Source: a virus. Taken from it: a DNA stretch of 32,725 nt. Under the pieces are notes generated by a model, which saw only the letters and a program-made list of their open reading frames with translations, ran no database searches and had not been told where the DNA came from. The stretch is taken from the IMG/VR virus record IMGVR_UViG_3300019135_000049, positions 1 to 32,725 of that record, one strand, 5' to 3'. Position 1 is the first letter of the stretch. Each line of letters begins with the position of its first letter. A program made the position numbers and the translations under genes. Below, piece after piece: positions 14,405-22,456 of this stretch.

Positions 14405-15001
14405 TTAATTTTTAGATTGAGAGTAAGCCACACTCATCAATTGAGTTGGCGATAAATTTTCTAAGTTTTGAGTCGTAGAGTTATTAGCGTTTAAGTTAGT
14501 ACCACTAGATTTAAGTTTTTCTTCAATAGCATTCTGAATATGTGTGTTAAATACTTCTTCAAACTTTGCTAAATTACTTAATGTAGATTCTTCGCTGTCA
14601 CCAATCATGAAATCAACGATGCTTGAAGGAAGTTTCTTTTCAGAAAGAACAGTAAGAGCCTTGTTTTTTAATGCCTCTTTTGTCTTTTCTTGTTCCATCT
14701 GCTTAATTTTCTCTTCAAGTTCACGAACTTTTCTTTGTTCAGGAGTTTCTGCTGGATAACGTTTTGAGATCTCTTCGTCAATCAGTTTTTGAAGGTTATT
14801 TTTCTTCCACGTTTCCAAGCCTTTTGAGAAATGTTTGTCTTTCTCTGAATCAAGCCATTTTTTATAATCTTGATTCTCTGAAAATAATTGTTGCATCTCC
14901 TCAACGCTCAATTGTTTTAAGCCCTGAAGATATGCTTTAACTTCTTCATTCTCTTTGTTTTGTTCAAAAAATTCCTTAACTAGTTCTAATGTGATTTCCA
15001 T
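14405..15001 (-). CDS. Capsid scaffolding protein
   Basis: 198 residues, strongly helical and charged. A coiled coil of Glu/Lys/Gln runs at about 85-125 (VRELEEKIKQMEQEKTKEAL), and a Ser/Asn-rich C-terminal tail ends AYSQSKN. This composition and the place immediately before the major capsid gene are those of Gram-positive phage scaffolds. It should guide procapsid assembly and then leave. A longer ORF reading starts at 15115, but AAAGGAGGTC lies upstream of ATG 15001, making this the real start. Confidence 0.85.
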   Translation of the reverse strand: MEITLELVKEFFEQNKENEEVKAYLQGLKQLSVEEMQQLFSENQDYKKWLDSEKDKHFSKGLETWKKNNLQKLIDEEISKRYPAETPEQRKVRELEEKIKQMEQEKTKEALKNKALTVLSEKKLPSSIVDFMIGDSEESTLSNLAKFEEVFNTHIQNAIEEKLKSSGTNLNANNSTTQNLENLSPTQLMSVAYSQSKN

Positions 15002-15104
15002 AAATATTGACCTCCTTTGCCCTTTCAACGCTTTAGCCCTGAAAGTGCAGATTTTTTTATTTTTCGATTGTTCTTTAACGTCTGCAATCGAAAAAAAGAC
15101 AATA
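15002..15104 (-). promoter_or_regulatory. Structured leader upstream of the scaffold gene
   Basis: The gap holds an 11-bp hairpin TTTTTCGATTG/CAATCGAAAAA (about 15057-15092), a CTTTCA/TGAAAG hairpin, and a TGCAGA/TCTGCA pairing that would compete with the first. No U-tract follows the large hairpin on the minus strand, so it is not a simple terminator. A leader or attenuator for head genes is possible. Confidence 0.35.
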
Positions 15105-15107
15105 TAA

Positions 15108-15130
15108 AAAGCCACTTCAATAAGAAGTGA
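15108..15130 (-). terminator. Terminator after the MuF gene
   Basis: CACTTC/GAAGTG stem with a 5-nt loop, then GCTTTTT on the minus strand, directly after the stop codon. Confidence 0.65.
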
Positions 15131-15991
15131 CTATTGTTTGACTCTTGAGTTATACCATTCATCGTAATTTTTGTATTGAATGATTTGTTTTGTTTCGTTA
15201 TCTTTTCTTCGTGTTGGTTCATATCCTTCAATGATAGGAATCCAACACGAACGACAATTCGGATGTGCAGGAATCATTGGACGATTCGGATCATCAATAC
15301 TCCATTTCTTCCCATCTCTACTACGACATATATCTGATGTACGATTATCGAGTGTTGCTGTATACATGAGATACTGAACAACACCGCTATCTTTATAAAT
15401 CTTTTCATTTGCTGACGAAATTATTCTTCCTGCCTCTGTACGGATTAGACGTTGGGAACTATATGCACTTGAATTGAATTTTTGGTCAATTCTTTTTGCG
15501 ATTTTGTCCAACGATTCACCTTGAGAAATGCCGAGATGAAGTTCGGTTCTCAATGCACGATGTAACGCCTCAATATTTGACCAAATACGATCAGAAAACG
15601 GAATACCACTCCAGTTAAAATTGACAATCTCATCAATTACTTCTTTTCTCAACAACGAAAATGAAATAGATACACCGATACTTTTTTCAATCTCATATGC
15701 TGTACGATAGTAGGCAGAAGCAAATACATTCGCAAGGATAGATGTAACCAATGCAATTTCTGAAATTCCGATATTTCTGATTTCTTCTTGCATTTGACGT
15801 TCGATTCTTGAAATGTCGGATACATTTACTTTTCCGTCATTACCATATCTCATGAACAATTCAGCAATTAATTGCTTTATATTGTCACGATGACGCTTAT
15901 ATAATTTCAATACTTCTCGATGTTCTTTTTCAGAAAGATTGAATAGCTCATCGACCATTTTCAAAAATTCTTTTTCATTCATTTGTGTCAC
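15131..15991 (-). CDS. MuF/SPP1 gp7-type minor head protein
   Basis: 286 residues. The C-terminal third carries the MuF core: SQRLIRTEAGRIISSANEKI, then TATLDNRTSDICRSRDGKKW and IPAHPNCRSCWIP, whose Cys and His residues probably bind metal. The N-terminal two-thirds is helical. SPP1 gp7 binds the portal and affects DNA release into the host. There is no toxin domain fused at the C-terminus, unlike some Gram-positive MuF proteins. It overlaps the end of the portal gene by 17 nt. Confidence 0.9.
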   Translation of the reverse strand: MTQMNEKEFLKMVDELFNLSEKEHREVLKLYKRHRDNIKQLIAELFMRYGNDGKVNVSDISRIERQMQEEIRNIGISEIALVTSILANVFASAYYRTAYEIEKSIGVSISFSLLRKEVIDEIVNFNWSGIPFSDRIWSNIEALHRALRTELHLGISQGESLDKIAKRIDQKFNSSAYSSQRLIRTEAGRIISSANEKIYKDSGVVQYLMYTATLDNRTSDICRSRDGKKWSIDDPNRPMIPAHPNCRSCWIPIIEGYEPTRRKDNETKQIIQYKNYDEWYNSRVKQ

Positions 15992-17252
15992 CTATAGAAT
16001 CGAGATTCATTGCATCTTGTTCCTTTTTAAGTTTTTCAATGACTTGTTTTGGGTTCTGAATGCGCGGATGCCATGATAGGCGAGTTTCTAAGTCTACTGT
16101 ATTCGCAAGCTGCACAATTTCTTGTGTAATCTCCATTTCGTTTTGTGGAGTGTTTCGACTGAATTGGAATTGAATATCTGTATAGTTGTAGTTCGCACCC
16201 TTCAAATTAAGGATATTTGTAATCAATCGAATACGTTTCCGCAATGCTTTTTCCATTTTGCGTTCTTTTACAGAACATTTTGCTTCAAGACTAAACAATT
16301 TGAAACCGATCGCAATCCCCGAAAGGTTTGAAGAAAACTCCTCTGTTGTCAATTTTGGCGTTGCTGTTTGAATATGTATCAAATCATCGATCGTTTCAAA
16401 GAAATTTTGCTGGAACTGATTATTTATATTTTTGATGAGCCATGAAGCATCGCCTTGCTGATCTAGCAAAAGTACTCCATTTTGCCGCATTTGCTCAACG
16501 TCTCTTGGTTGTGTACCCTGATATCCTTTGATTAATAAATAACAATTGGCAAATGATTCCAACTCGTTTGCACTATCTGAAAGGATTTTATCTATAGCAT
16601 CAACCAATGGGATTTGTTTTTCGAAATCCCCTATCTCTTCATCATTATTTTTATAGATGATGACAGGCACTTCCCCAAAATAATGCGGAATGGAACGATC
16701 AAGGATAAACGTTTCACCACTATCAAACGATGTGAAATAATGAAATCCTTCTGAATCGTATACTTCAACCTTCATTACGTCTGAATCGCCTTGCTTTTCG
16801 TTCCAGTAGCGAATGCCGAAAAGGATATTGCCTTGACTATCTTTTTCAACGTACATTTCAATAGGCGAATATTGCTTGAAACGGATGTTTCCTTGTGGGT
16901 CAATATATGTTATTTCGTAACACTTTCCGAAAATAGAAAGATCCTTCACATTCTCCGCATTTATATCCTCCTCATCATTGAAAAGGAAAATATTTTGGAG
17001 ATCGGAAAGATACTTTTCGTTGTTGGAACGTGAAAGATATGTGATCGGCTTGGAAGCGAAGTAACCAACTACCGTATCAATGATCAAACTACAGTAGCTT
17101 GTAGCGATCTTGTTGTTTGGCTTGAGAGGATCGGGTAGAGTACGCTTCAAGATGTCATTTTTGCCCGTGTAATATCTATACAATTTTTCATATCTAGGTA
17201 ATTCTAGACGATGTTTTCGTATAGCTTCTTTTATTTGTTCTGATGTTAGCAC
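15975..17252 (-). CDS. Portal protein (SPP1 gp6-like)
   Basis: 425 residues. Conserved features include KIATSYCSLIIDTVVGYFAS near residue 50, SPIEMYVEKDSQGNILFGIR and YKNNDEEIGDFEKQIPLVDA, then LSGIAIGFKLFSLEAKCSVK with the long C-terminal helices. This is the SPP1 gp6 type of portal, the dodecameric ring through which DNA is packaged. The start is GTG at 17252 with AGAAGGTGG upstream. Length and motifs are complete. Confidence 0.93.
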   Translation of the reverse strand: MLTSEQIKEAIRKHRLELPRYEKLYRYYTGKNDILKRTLPDPLKPNNKIATSYCSLIIDTVVGYFASKPITYLSRSNNEKYLSDLQNIFLFNDEEDINAENVKDLSIFGKCYEITYIDPQGNIRFKQYSPIEMYVEKDSQGNILFGIRYWNEKQGDSDVMKVEVYDSEGFHYFTSFDSGETFILDRSIPHYFGEVPVIIYKNNDEEIGDFEKQIPLVDAIDKILSDSANELESFANCYLLIKGYQGTQPRDVEQMRQNGVLLLDQQGDASWLIKNINNQFQQNFFETIDDLIHIQTATPKLTTEEFSSNLSGIAIGFKLFSLEAKCSVKERKMEKALRKRIRLITNILNLKGANYNYTDIQFQFSRNTPQNEMEITQEIVQLANTVDLETRLSWHPRIQNPKQVIEKLKKEQDAMNLDSIGDTNE

Positions 17253-17270
17253 TTTTCCACCTTCTTTCTT

Positions 17271-18866
17271 TTAAAGTCCGAGTAATCTTCGGTCGAGCGT
17301 TTGAATGCGCTTATTATGTTTCAGCATTTGCACCGCTCCAAATAATGAGTCGGCACAATCATCATGTTTCGCTTTAGAAGAATAATCTCGAATTTGAGTG
17401 TTATAAGCATGATTATCTGGATTAAATAAGATTTCTCCCGAATTGATTTCTGGTTGTAAAGACTCAATCCGAGTATGCTTATTCCCTTTTGAATTGACTC
17501 CTATTATTGGTAAATAAATCTTTTCTTTCCATAGTGCTTCTTCAAACTTTTGTTTCATATAGGATTGTGCTTGTATTGATTCAAATCCAATCCTATCAAC
17601 AGGAATACTTTTAAGTTTATCGGCAGCAATTTTAAATAACTCATCAGGTAATACTTTGTGCATTGAGCCATCAATTACATATTTTTGATTTGTTTTCTTG
17701 TGTTGTCCTAGAATGGTGATGGCTGAAAAGTCGTTTCGTTTACCCGATTTAATGGCAGGGTCAATATACATGACAATATCCATTTCATTAAAATCAGGTA
17801 GGGTTTTCCAATATTGCATTTTCTGAAATATGTATTCGCCCGCTGATTTTGGTTCATTCATTAATTCTTTCCAAAAAGAAATTTCACCATCATCAATTTT
17901 CTTTTTCATTAAATCGTAATATGTCCATCGTTCATTCCATAAAACTTCTGTTCCTTTTAACATTTCTTCTTTATGAGCATTAAAAAAAGATAGAGCTGTA
18001 TTTTCTCTATCTGGATCTTCTCTATTTGTGTAAAGTGATTCCCATTCTGACCATAAATCAATGGCATCACTAAATTTTATAACTGCTTGTTTTCTGATTT
18101 TTTTCCATCCAGTAGTGGATTCATCAAGCAATTCAGAAATCAAATCGTTTTCACTTAAAGTCGTACCAACTACAAGATAGTTGGAATAAGAATCCCCCAA
18201 GTTTAAAACAGATTCTTTAAAAAGATTCTTTACTTTTTCATTTTTTGATTCAGATTCAACCATACTGTCAGTCAACAAATCATCACACAGGATTAATTGA
18301 GGGCGTAATCCTTTCCATTTAATTCCCCTCAATGTTCCCAACAATCCGCGTGCCATGATGCACGAGTCATTTTTCAACCATATTTCTTGCGCTGACCATT
18401 TTTCAGATGATTTTAATTCCCCAAAATCCTCAATAATCGCTTCATTATTTGTGATTTCTGCCTTAATATCGTTCATGAGTGCTACTGCTAAATCATCAGA
18501 TGCACTTAAAATAAGTAAAAAACGTATTCGTTTGTAAAGAATTAGATGTAGTGGACTTAAAAATGAAATAATTGTACTTTTCCCATGATTCCGAGGGATG
18601 GCAAAAATGTATCGCTGTCCTTCTTTTCGCAATAATCCATCTAATTCAGATAATAATTCACGTTGAAAGTCCCCAAATTCACGCCAAAATACCTTTGGGA
18701 AGTAACAAAGGGCAAAATATTCTCGATCAATTTCTGCTAATTTCTTTCGTAAACCTTTTTGACCGGTTAAATTGTTCTTGTGTGCAATGAGTAATTTCTC
18801 AATCTCCTCTTTTGTGAAATGTTTTTGAAGATATTTCAGCATCAATTGTTTTTCTTTTTTGTCCAA
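17271..18866 (-). CDS. terL: Terminase large subunit
   Basis: 531 residues. The ATPase domain has Walker A IPRNHGKST at about 90-98 and Walker B LILCDD at about 195-200. The C-terminal RNase H-like nuclease has YIDPAIKSGKRNDFSAITIL at about residue 368 and a final Asp pair in HDDCADSLFGA near 507. It is the motor and nuclease that cuts concatemers and fills heads. The start is TTG at 18866 with AAGGGGTGAAATA upstream. A tyrosine recombinase gene separates it from the small subunit gene, which is unusual. Confidence 0.95.
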   Translation of the reverse strand: MDKKEKQLMLKYLQKHFTKEEIEKLLIAHKNNLTGQKGLRKKLAEIDREYFALCYFPKVFWREFGDFQRELLSELDGLLRKEGQRYIFAIPRNHGKSTIISFLSPLHLILYKRIRFLLILSASDDLAVALMNDIKAEITNNEAIIEDFGELKSSEKWSAQEIWLKNDSCIMARGLLGTLRGIKWKGLRPQLILCDDLLTDSMVESESKNEKVKNLFKESVLNLGDSYSNYLVVGTTLSENDLISELLDESTTGWKKIRKQAVIKFSDAIDLWSEWESLYTNREDPDRENTALSFFNAHKEEMLKGTEVLWNERWTYYDLMKKKIDDGEISFWKELMNEPKSAGEYIFQKMQYWKTLPDFNEMDIVMYIDPAIKSGKRNDFSAITILGQHKKTNQKYVIDGSMHKVLPDELFKIAADKLKSIPVDRIGFESIQAQSYMKQKFEEALWKEKIYLPIIGVNSKGNKHTRIESLQPEINSGEILFNPDNHAYNTQIRDYSSKAKHDDCADSLFGAVQMLKHNKRIQTLDRRLLGL

Positions 18867-18980
18867 TATTTCACCCCTTTCGTTAAAAAATGGTCTAAAA
18901 ATACCACAAACTTTGTTGAAGCATATGCTGTCGGGGATTGCCAGCCCAAATAAGAAGGATACCCCCCCATATACACAAAC

Positions 18981-19010
18981 AAAAAAAGACCGTCAATGAT
19001 TGACCGTCCT
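18981..19010 (-). terminator. Terminator after the tyrosine recombinase
   Basis: GACCGTCAA/TTGACCGTC stem, 9 bp with one central mismatch and a 3-nt loop, followed by TTTTTTT on the minus strand. It also separates the recombinase from the terL promoter region, so terL probably has its own start in 18867-18980. Confidence 0.7.
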
Positions 19011-19560
19011 ACAATACAAATGTATCAAGTTCTCTTTCAATTTCTTCTTCCGTGATCCCAATATATCGTAAAGTAATTTCAGGATGACTATGATTTAAAA
19101 TCTTTTGTAACTTAGCAACATCTTTTGTCTGCTTATAAAACCAGTAACCAAAAGTTTTACGCATGGTATGTGTTCCGATACCTTCAGTAATATCTACCAT
19201 CTCTGCTGCTTTATTCAACTGTCTGTATGCTTGCGTTGGTGTTATCGGCTTGTCACCTTTACGAGAAGGAAATAACCATTCACTATCCAATGTTTTAATG
19301 TATTCTTGAATCTCATCGTATATATTGTTTAAATTGATTGTTCTAGCTTTTTTAGTTTTACCTTCTTTGATAACTACCTTTCTTTTTCTTCTCACGTCAC
19401 TTACCTTAAGTTTAAGTAAATCTCCTACACGTAATCCAGTATTAATTCCAATCAAGAAAAGTATGTAATCACGTTCTGAACAATGGCGTTTTAGTGACCA
19501 TTTCATATCTTCAATGAGTTGTTTGTCACGAATCGGCTGAACGTCTTTAATTTGATTCAT
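19009..19560 (-). CDS. Catalytic-domain-only tyrosine recombinase
   Basis: 183 residues with a complete catalytic set: Arg44 (NTGLRVGDLL), a Lys-rich hairpin near 63-72, His131 and Arg134 (THTMRKT), His157 (LNHSHPE) and Tyr166 (LRYIG). It lacks most of the usual N-terminal core-binding domain (normal integrases are about 350-400 residues). Such short XerC/D-like enzymes are common in Bacillus phages near the packaging genes and may resolve multimers or act on a nearby site. It sits between small and large terminase genes. A repeated motif lies just upstream (19584-19703). Confidence 0.92.
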   Translation of the reverse strand: MNQIKDVQPIRDKQLIEDMKWSLKRHCSERDYILFLIGINTGLRVGDLLKLKVSDVRRKRKVVIKEGKTKKARTINLNNIYDEIQEYIKTLDSEWLFPSRKGDKPITPTQAYRQLNKAAEMVDITEGIGTHTMRKTFGYWFYKQTKDVAKLQKILNHSHPEITLRYIGITEEEIERELDTFVL

Positions 19561-19583
19561 GATATACCGCCCCTTTCAAATAC

Positions 19584-19703
19584 AGAAAAATCAAGGATTT
19601 GAATGTACGATTTTTTTCTTAAGAGCAGTATATCATGAATTTTTAACAGAAACAAGAAAAATCAAGAAAATGAATGTAAGTTTTTATCTAAAAACATACA
19701 TTC
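19584..19703. repeat. Direct and inverted repeats upstream of the tyrosine recombinase
   Basis: AGAAAAATCAAG followed 4 nt later by TGAATGTA occurs twice (19584-19607 and 19655-19678, period 71). GAATGTA also occurs inverted at 19697-19703. It could be the recombinase's own site, with core arms around a spacer, or an operator for its gene. Confidence 0.55.
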
Positions 19704-19722
19704 GATAAAGACAAAAAAACTT

Positions 19723-20127
19723 TTATTCTTCCTTTTCCTTCTTCAACATATCCAGCAATTCATTGTAATCTTGATCATCATTCTTCGATTCTTCAATGAT
19801 AAGTGTTCTTTGATTAAGTCCTGCCTTCTCTAAAGCGTTTGTGAGGGCATTTAGCTGGGCATAGACCGTCTTTGTATTCTTGATGTTGCCGCGTGCAATG
19901 TCAACGATAATTTTAGATAACTCTTTTGAGTTAATACGTAGGATTCGCAATGCCTCCTTTAAACTTTCTTTTTCAAGCTGATCAATATACTCTTGTGCTT
20001 CTTTTCGCTTCAATAAATCATATATAGAAGCCCGATTTTTCCACCCACACGCTTCTGCAATTTCTTGAACGGTCATCTGTCCTTCGTAGTAAAGTCGCAA
20101 CGCTTTAACTTCACGTTCAGTTAGCAT
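19723..20127 (-). CDS. terS: Terminase small subunit (phBC6A51-type HTH)
   Basis: 134 residues. An N-terminal helix-turn-helix (EVKALRLYYEGQMTVQEIAE, then WKNRASIYDLLKRKEAQEYI) is followed by helical oligomerisation segments and an acidic tail (DDQDYNELLDMLKKEKEE). This is the terminase small subunit type seen in Bacillus cereus phages of the phBC6A51 kind. It recognises the packaging site and recruits the large subunit. AAGGGGGTGAAAAT precedes the ATG. The 126-bp gap upstream, with TGTGTG/CACACA, may hold promoter or packaging signals. Confidence 0.82.
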   Translation of the reverse strand: MLTEREVKALRLYYEGQMTVQEIAEACGWKNRASIYDLLKRKEAQEYIDQLEKESLKEALRILRINSKELSKIIVDIARGNIKNTKTVYAQLNALTNALEKAGLNQRTLIIEESKNDDQDYNELLDMLKKEKEE

Positions 20128-20253
20128 ATTTTCACCCCCTTAAACATGTTTGCGTTTGTGTGCAGACACACACATTTTCCACTCATCTTATTTCATATAG
20201 ATTTAAATAAACATATAATCATATACTTATGTATAAAAAATAAAATAATCCCT

Positions 20254-20583
20254 TCACTCCATCCCAACCGCCTTTTTTACCTCTTCAATCAACTTCTCAA
20301 TTTCCTTTTTCACAACCTCGTATTCTCTTTTTAACTCTTCACACTTCTTTTCATCTTCTCGATATATCTCCGTGCAACATTCTAACATCATCATTCGTGC
20401 CCTTAATTCATTCACCTTGGGCGTGTCAATCTTCAAAATATGTATACAGTCGCATTTATTGCATTTAATAAATTTCTCAAAAACAGGATCGCCTTTGTAT
20501 ATGCCAACCTTTTTCTTTCGTATCGACTTTTTTAACAAAAGCTTGAGATGACACTGTTCACATTCAAAAAATCTGTATGGCAT
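20254..20583 (-). CDS. Zinc-ribbon protein with coiled-coil tail
   Basis: 109 residues from the start MPYRFFECEQCHLKLLLKK. Two Cys pairs (CEQC near residue 8 and CNKC near 42) should bind zinc. The C-terminal 50 residues form a Lys/Glu coiled coil (KKCEELKREYEVVKKEIEKL). ATG 20583 is preferred since GAGGG precedes it and it leaves a short gap after the previous gene; a longer start at 20643 overlaps that gene. Probably DNA-, RNA- or protein-binding. It lies next to the terminase operon and before it in transcription order. Family not recognised. Confidence 0.6.
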   Translation of the reverse strand: MPYRFFECEQCHLKLLLKKSIRKKKVGIYKGDPVFEKFIKCNKCDCIHILKIDTPKVNELRARMMMLECCTEIYREDEKKCEELKREYEVVKKEIEKLIEEVKKAVGME

Positions 20584-20608
20584 TTTCTTGCCCTCACACT
20601 CAACAAAA

Positions 20609-20788
20609 TCAATCGATCTCACTAATCCATTCCACTTCTGCATCTGAATTCATTATTACTCCTGTGTTCATCATCCTTTTAAAACATTCCTCATCGAAAT
20701 TATCCTTCACAATAAAAATCGATGTATTTTTAGGTACTTCCATAATTTTACCATCTTTAATATAAGTAATCTGCTCTTTCATCAACAT
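20609..20788 (-). CDS. Small protein, 59 aa (paralogue of the gene at 21091)
   Basis: Starts MLMKEQITYIKDGKIMEVPK. GGAGGG lies 9 nt upstream of the ATG at 20788, within the end of the previous gene. The stretch YIKDGKIMEVP...FDEECFKRMMNTGVIM lines up with IIIKDDFVEIP...YTDEEIKKMINNGGVIF of the 56-residue gene at 21091-21261, so the two look like diverged duplicates. Function unknown. Part of a row of five very small genes with strong ribosome sites. Confidence 0.55.
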   Translation of the reverse strand: MLMKEQITYIKDGKIMEVPKNTSIFIVKDNFDEECFKRMMNTGVIMNSDAEVEWISEID

Positions 20789-20793
20789 TCATT

Positions 20794-21091
20794 TTATCCC
20801 TCCATCTCCTTCAATTCGCTTACCAATTCCATCAACCCATCAATCATCATTTTCCGTGTCTCTTCATCACGTAAAACCTTAACAGCAAAATCATGACTAC
20901 AACCAAGTTGATTTTTCAATTTTGTAATTAACTTATCCGTCTCTGAACTTTTTTTTGTCTAATTTTTCTTTTAAGCGACATCCAAAATATAAATCTTCAA
21001 ATTCTTTTAAACTCAACCCATTCATAATAAACTCATAATTAAATCCAGTTTGTTTCATGATCGTTCCAATCATTTTATTAAGGTCTTTCAT
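20794..21091 (-). pseudogene. Small gene split by a frameshift in an A8 run
   Basis: From ATG 21091 (GGAGGGAAGATA upstream) the frame gives 52 residues, MKDLNKMIGTIMKQTGFNYE through LKEKLDKKKFRDG, and stops at 20933. Just before that stop, after eight A's at 20949-20956, the +1 frame continues smoothly (KSSETDKLITKLKNQL ... ELVSELKEMEG) and ends at 20794, 6 nt before the next gene. With seven A's the whole would be one protein of about 98 residues. It is a pseudogene, a transcriptional slippage site, or a sequencing error. Confidence 0.6.
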
Positions 21092-21261
21092 TATCTTCCC
21101 TCCACACTCGGCAAAAACTTAATCATTTCTTCGCCATTTCTAAAAATAACTCCACCGTTGTTAATCATTTTTTTGATTTCCTCATCTGTATAATTCCCAT
21201 ACTCAAATTTAATAAGATTATCAGGAATTTCTACAAAATCATCTTTAATAATAATTTTCAT
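21091..21261 (-). CDS. Small protein, 56 aa (paralogue of the gene at 20609)
   Basis: Starts MKIIIKDDFVEIPDNLIKFE and ends MIKFLPSVEGR. GGAGGGAAAAAG precedes the ATG. Its stop overlaps the next start by one base (TAATG), giving translational coupling. It is similar to the 59-residue gene downstream. Soluble and small with an acidic centre; function unknown. Confidence 0.6.
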   Translation of the reverse strand: MKIIIKDDFVEIPDNLIKFEYGNYTDEEIKKMINNGGVIFRNGEEMIKFLPSVEGR

Positions 21262-21285
21262 CTTTTTCCCTCCAATATTTTCAAT

Positions 21286-21464
21286 TCATTGATATAAACC
21301 ATCCTCCATCAATTCAATATCACCATTTACAAAATATTGTACGGTTCCAACGTGGTACCATTCTTCTGCACCTTTTCGTCTAATGTAATGGGCAAGCGTC
21401 ACACTATCTTCAGCTTCATGAATGGTTTCCGTCTTTTTTCATACAAATCACTAGCTTTTATCAT
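21286..21464 (-). pseudogene. Small gene split by a frameshift in an A6 run
   Basis: ATG 21464 has an excellent GGAGGGAAGAAG upstream but reads only 21 residues. At the A6 run (21434-21439) another frame takes over and runs to 21286: KTETIHEAEDSVTLAHYIRR, then GAEEWYHVGTVQYFVNGDIE. Adding one A would give one 59-residue protein, MIKASDLYEK joined to that tail. The tail looks clearly coding. Pseudogene, slippage gene or sequencing error. Confidence 0.6.
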
Positions 21465-21480
21465 CTTCTTCCCTCCAAAC

Positions 21481-21503
21481 AAAAAAGCACCCCGAAGGAT
21501 GCC
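21481..21503 (-). terminator. Terminator with UUCG loop
   Basis: Minus-strand GCATCC-TTCG-GGGTGC with one U-G pair, then TTTTTT. It follows the HExxH gene. Confidence 0.75.
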
Positions 21504-21514
21504 ATACATTAATA

Positions 21515-22012
21515 TCAAAGCCATTCTTTTAATTCCTGTACTTTCTTAGCAAACTTAGTCAGATGTTCTCTTATTTTTGTCTCATGTAAACTAATATTTT
21601 GTGTAGCGAATTGTAAATATTTTTCCTTTAATCGATGAGGAACAAACTGTTCTCCATTTCTCCAAGCATTTTTTTCTGCTTGTATAAGCGCTTGAACCCC
21701 CTCATTAATAATCCCTTCATCATATCCTTTTTCTTTTAACAACTCATATGCTTGAACCTTTTTATTAAACAATTTTTCTATATCTGGATCAATTGCATGT
21801 CCAAGTTCATGACTTACAATAATATAGACAACATCCTCTACTGGTATATTCATTCTATTTGCTTCTTTGTAAAATGCACTCTGATTAATCTCAAGCGTTT
21901 TTGTCTCAAAATTATAAGTTGCTGCACTTCCATCTTGAAAAAAATCAGCGACCATTAAATTATCAAAGCCATTTGAAGAAATAAAATCCTTTACCATTTG
22001 TAAAATATCCAT
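21515..22012 (-). CDS. HExxH zinc-metallopeptidase-like protein
   Basis: About 165 residues, with a single HELGHAIDPDIE motif near residue 68-79 preceded by VVYIIVSHELGH. That is the classic zinc-binding helix of gluzincin/ImmA-like domains. An amphipathic C-terminal helical part follows. Phage proteins of this type may cleave a repressor (as ImmA does) or process another protein, and it could act on one of the Xre regulators here; that is inference. ATG 22012 is used because AAGGAG precedes it; an upstream TTG at 22018 is possible. No HTH domain is fused to it. Confidence 0.65.
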   Translation of the reverse strand: MDILQMVKDFISSNGFDNLMVADFFQDGSAATYNFETKTLEINQSAFYKEANRMNIPVEDVVYIIVSHELGHAIDPDIEKLFNKKVQAYELLKEKGYDEGIINEGVQALIQAEKNAWRNGEQFVPHRLKEKYLQFATQNISLHETKIREHLTKFAKKVQELKEWL

Positions 22013-22100
22013 CTCCAATCATCTCCTTAAATAATCACTTCGGCAAAAGGAGAGAACTTCCTTTTAAACTGGCACTTTCTTTTTATGTACAATTACCATA

Positions 22101-22128
22101 AAAAAGGCACCTCAAAATGAGGTGACGG
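22101..22128 (-). terminator. Intrinsic terminator
   Basis: CACCTCA/TGAGGTG 7-bp stem with a 3-nt loop, then CC and TTTTTT on the minus strand, 9 bp after the 22133 gene. Confidence 0.8.
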
Positions 22129-22132
22129 ATTA

Positions 22133-22456
22133 TTAAAATCCTAATTTTTTTGCAACCCACTCTGTTCCAGCTTTACCTTTCATTTCTTCCCAACTTGAGA
22201 ATTGTGTATTATTTCTAATATACTCATCAAATTGATTAATATCAATTTTATCAAAATCTTCTTCAGTTTGAATTTCAAAAGGACTTTTATCGAAAAATTC
22301 GTCAATACTAGTAAAATTTGTGTATTTTCTCATAAAGCCCTCATGAAATAATTCATCAAAACTTACAGAAACGCCTTTTTCAAGATCTTTTGTGGCATTT
22401 TGCATTTGCTTTAGTTTTTTTCTAAAATCATCAAAGCCTTTCATTTTAATTCCCAT
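22133..22456 (-). CDS. Conserved phage hypothetical protein, 107 aa
   Basis: Starts MGIKMKGFDDFRKKLKQMQN. A basic N-terminal helix is followed by acidic segments (FDELFHEGFMRKYTNFTSID, EDFDKIDINQFDEYIRNN) and ends WVAKKLGF. The N-terminus resembles phage minor structural proteins, but the rest does not, and it lies far from the head-tail block. GGAGG is 10 nt upstream of ATG 22456. Function not known. Confidence 0.65.
   Translation of the reverse strand: MGIKMKGFDDFRKKLKQMQNATKDLEKGVSVSFDELFHEGFMRKYTNFTSIDEFFDKSPFEIQTEEDFDKIDINQFDEYIRNNTQFSSWEEMKGKAGTEWVAKKLGF

Noticed and set aside
18899-18970. GC-rich stretch with GCATATGC and a C-run, considered as a cos site
   Set aside because: No recognisable cohesive-end sequence or terminase-binding repeats; position between terL and the recombinase is not decisive.
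20128-20253. TGTGTG/CACACA dyad upstream of terS, considered as a packaging site
   Set aside because: Short, simple-sequence dyad without repeats; could equally be part of the promoter region.
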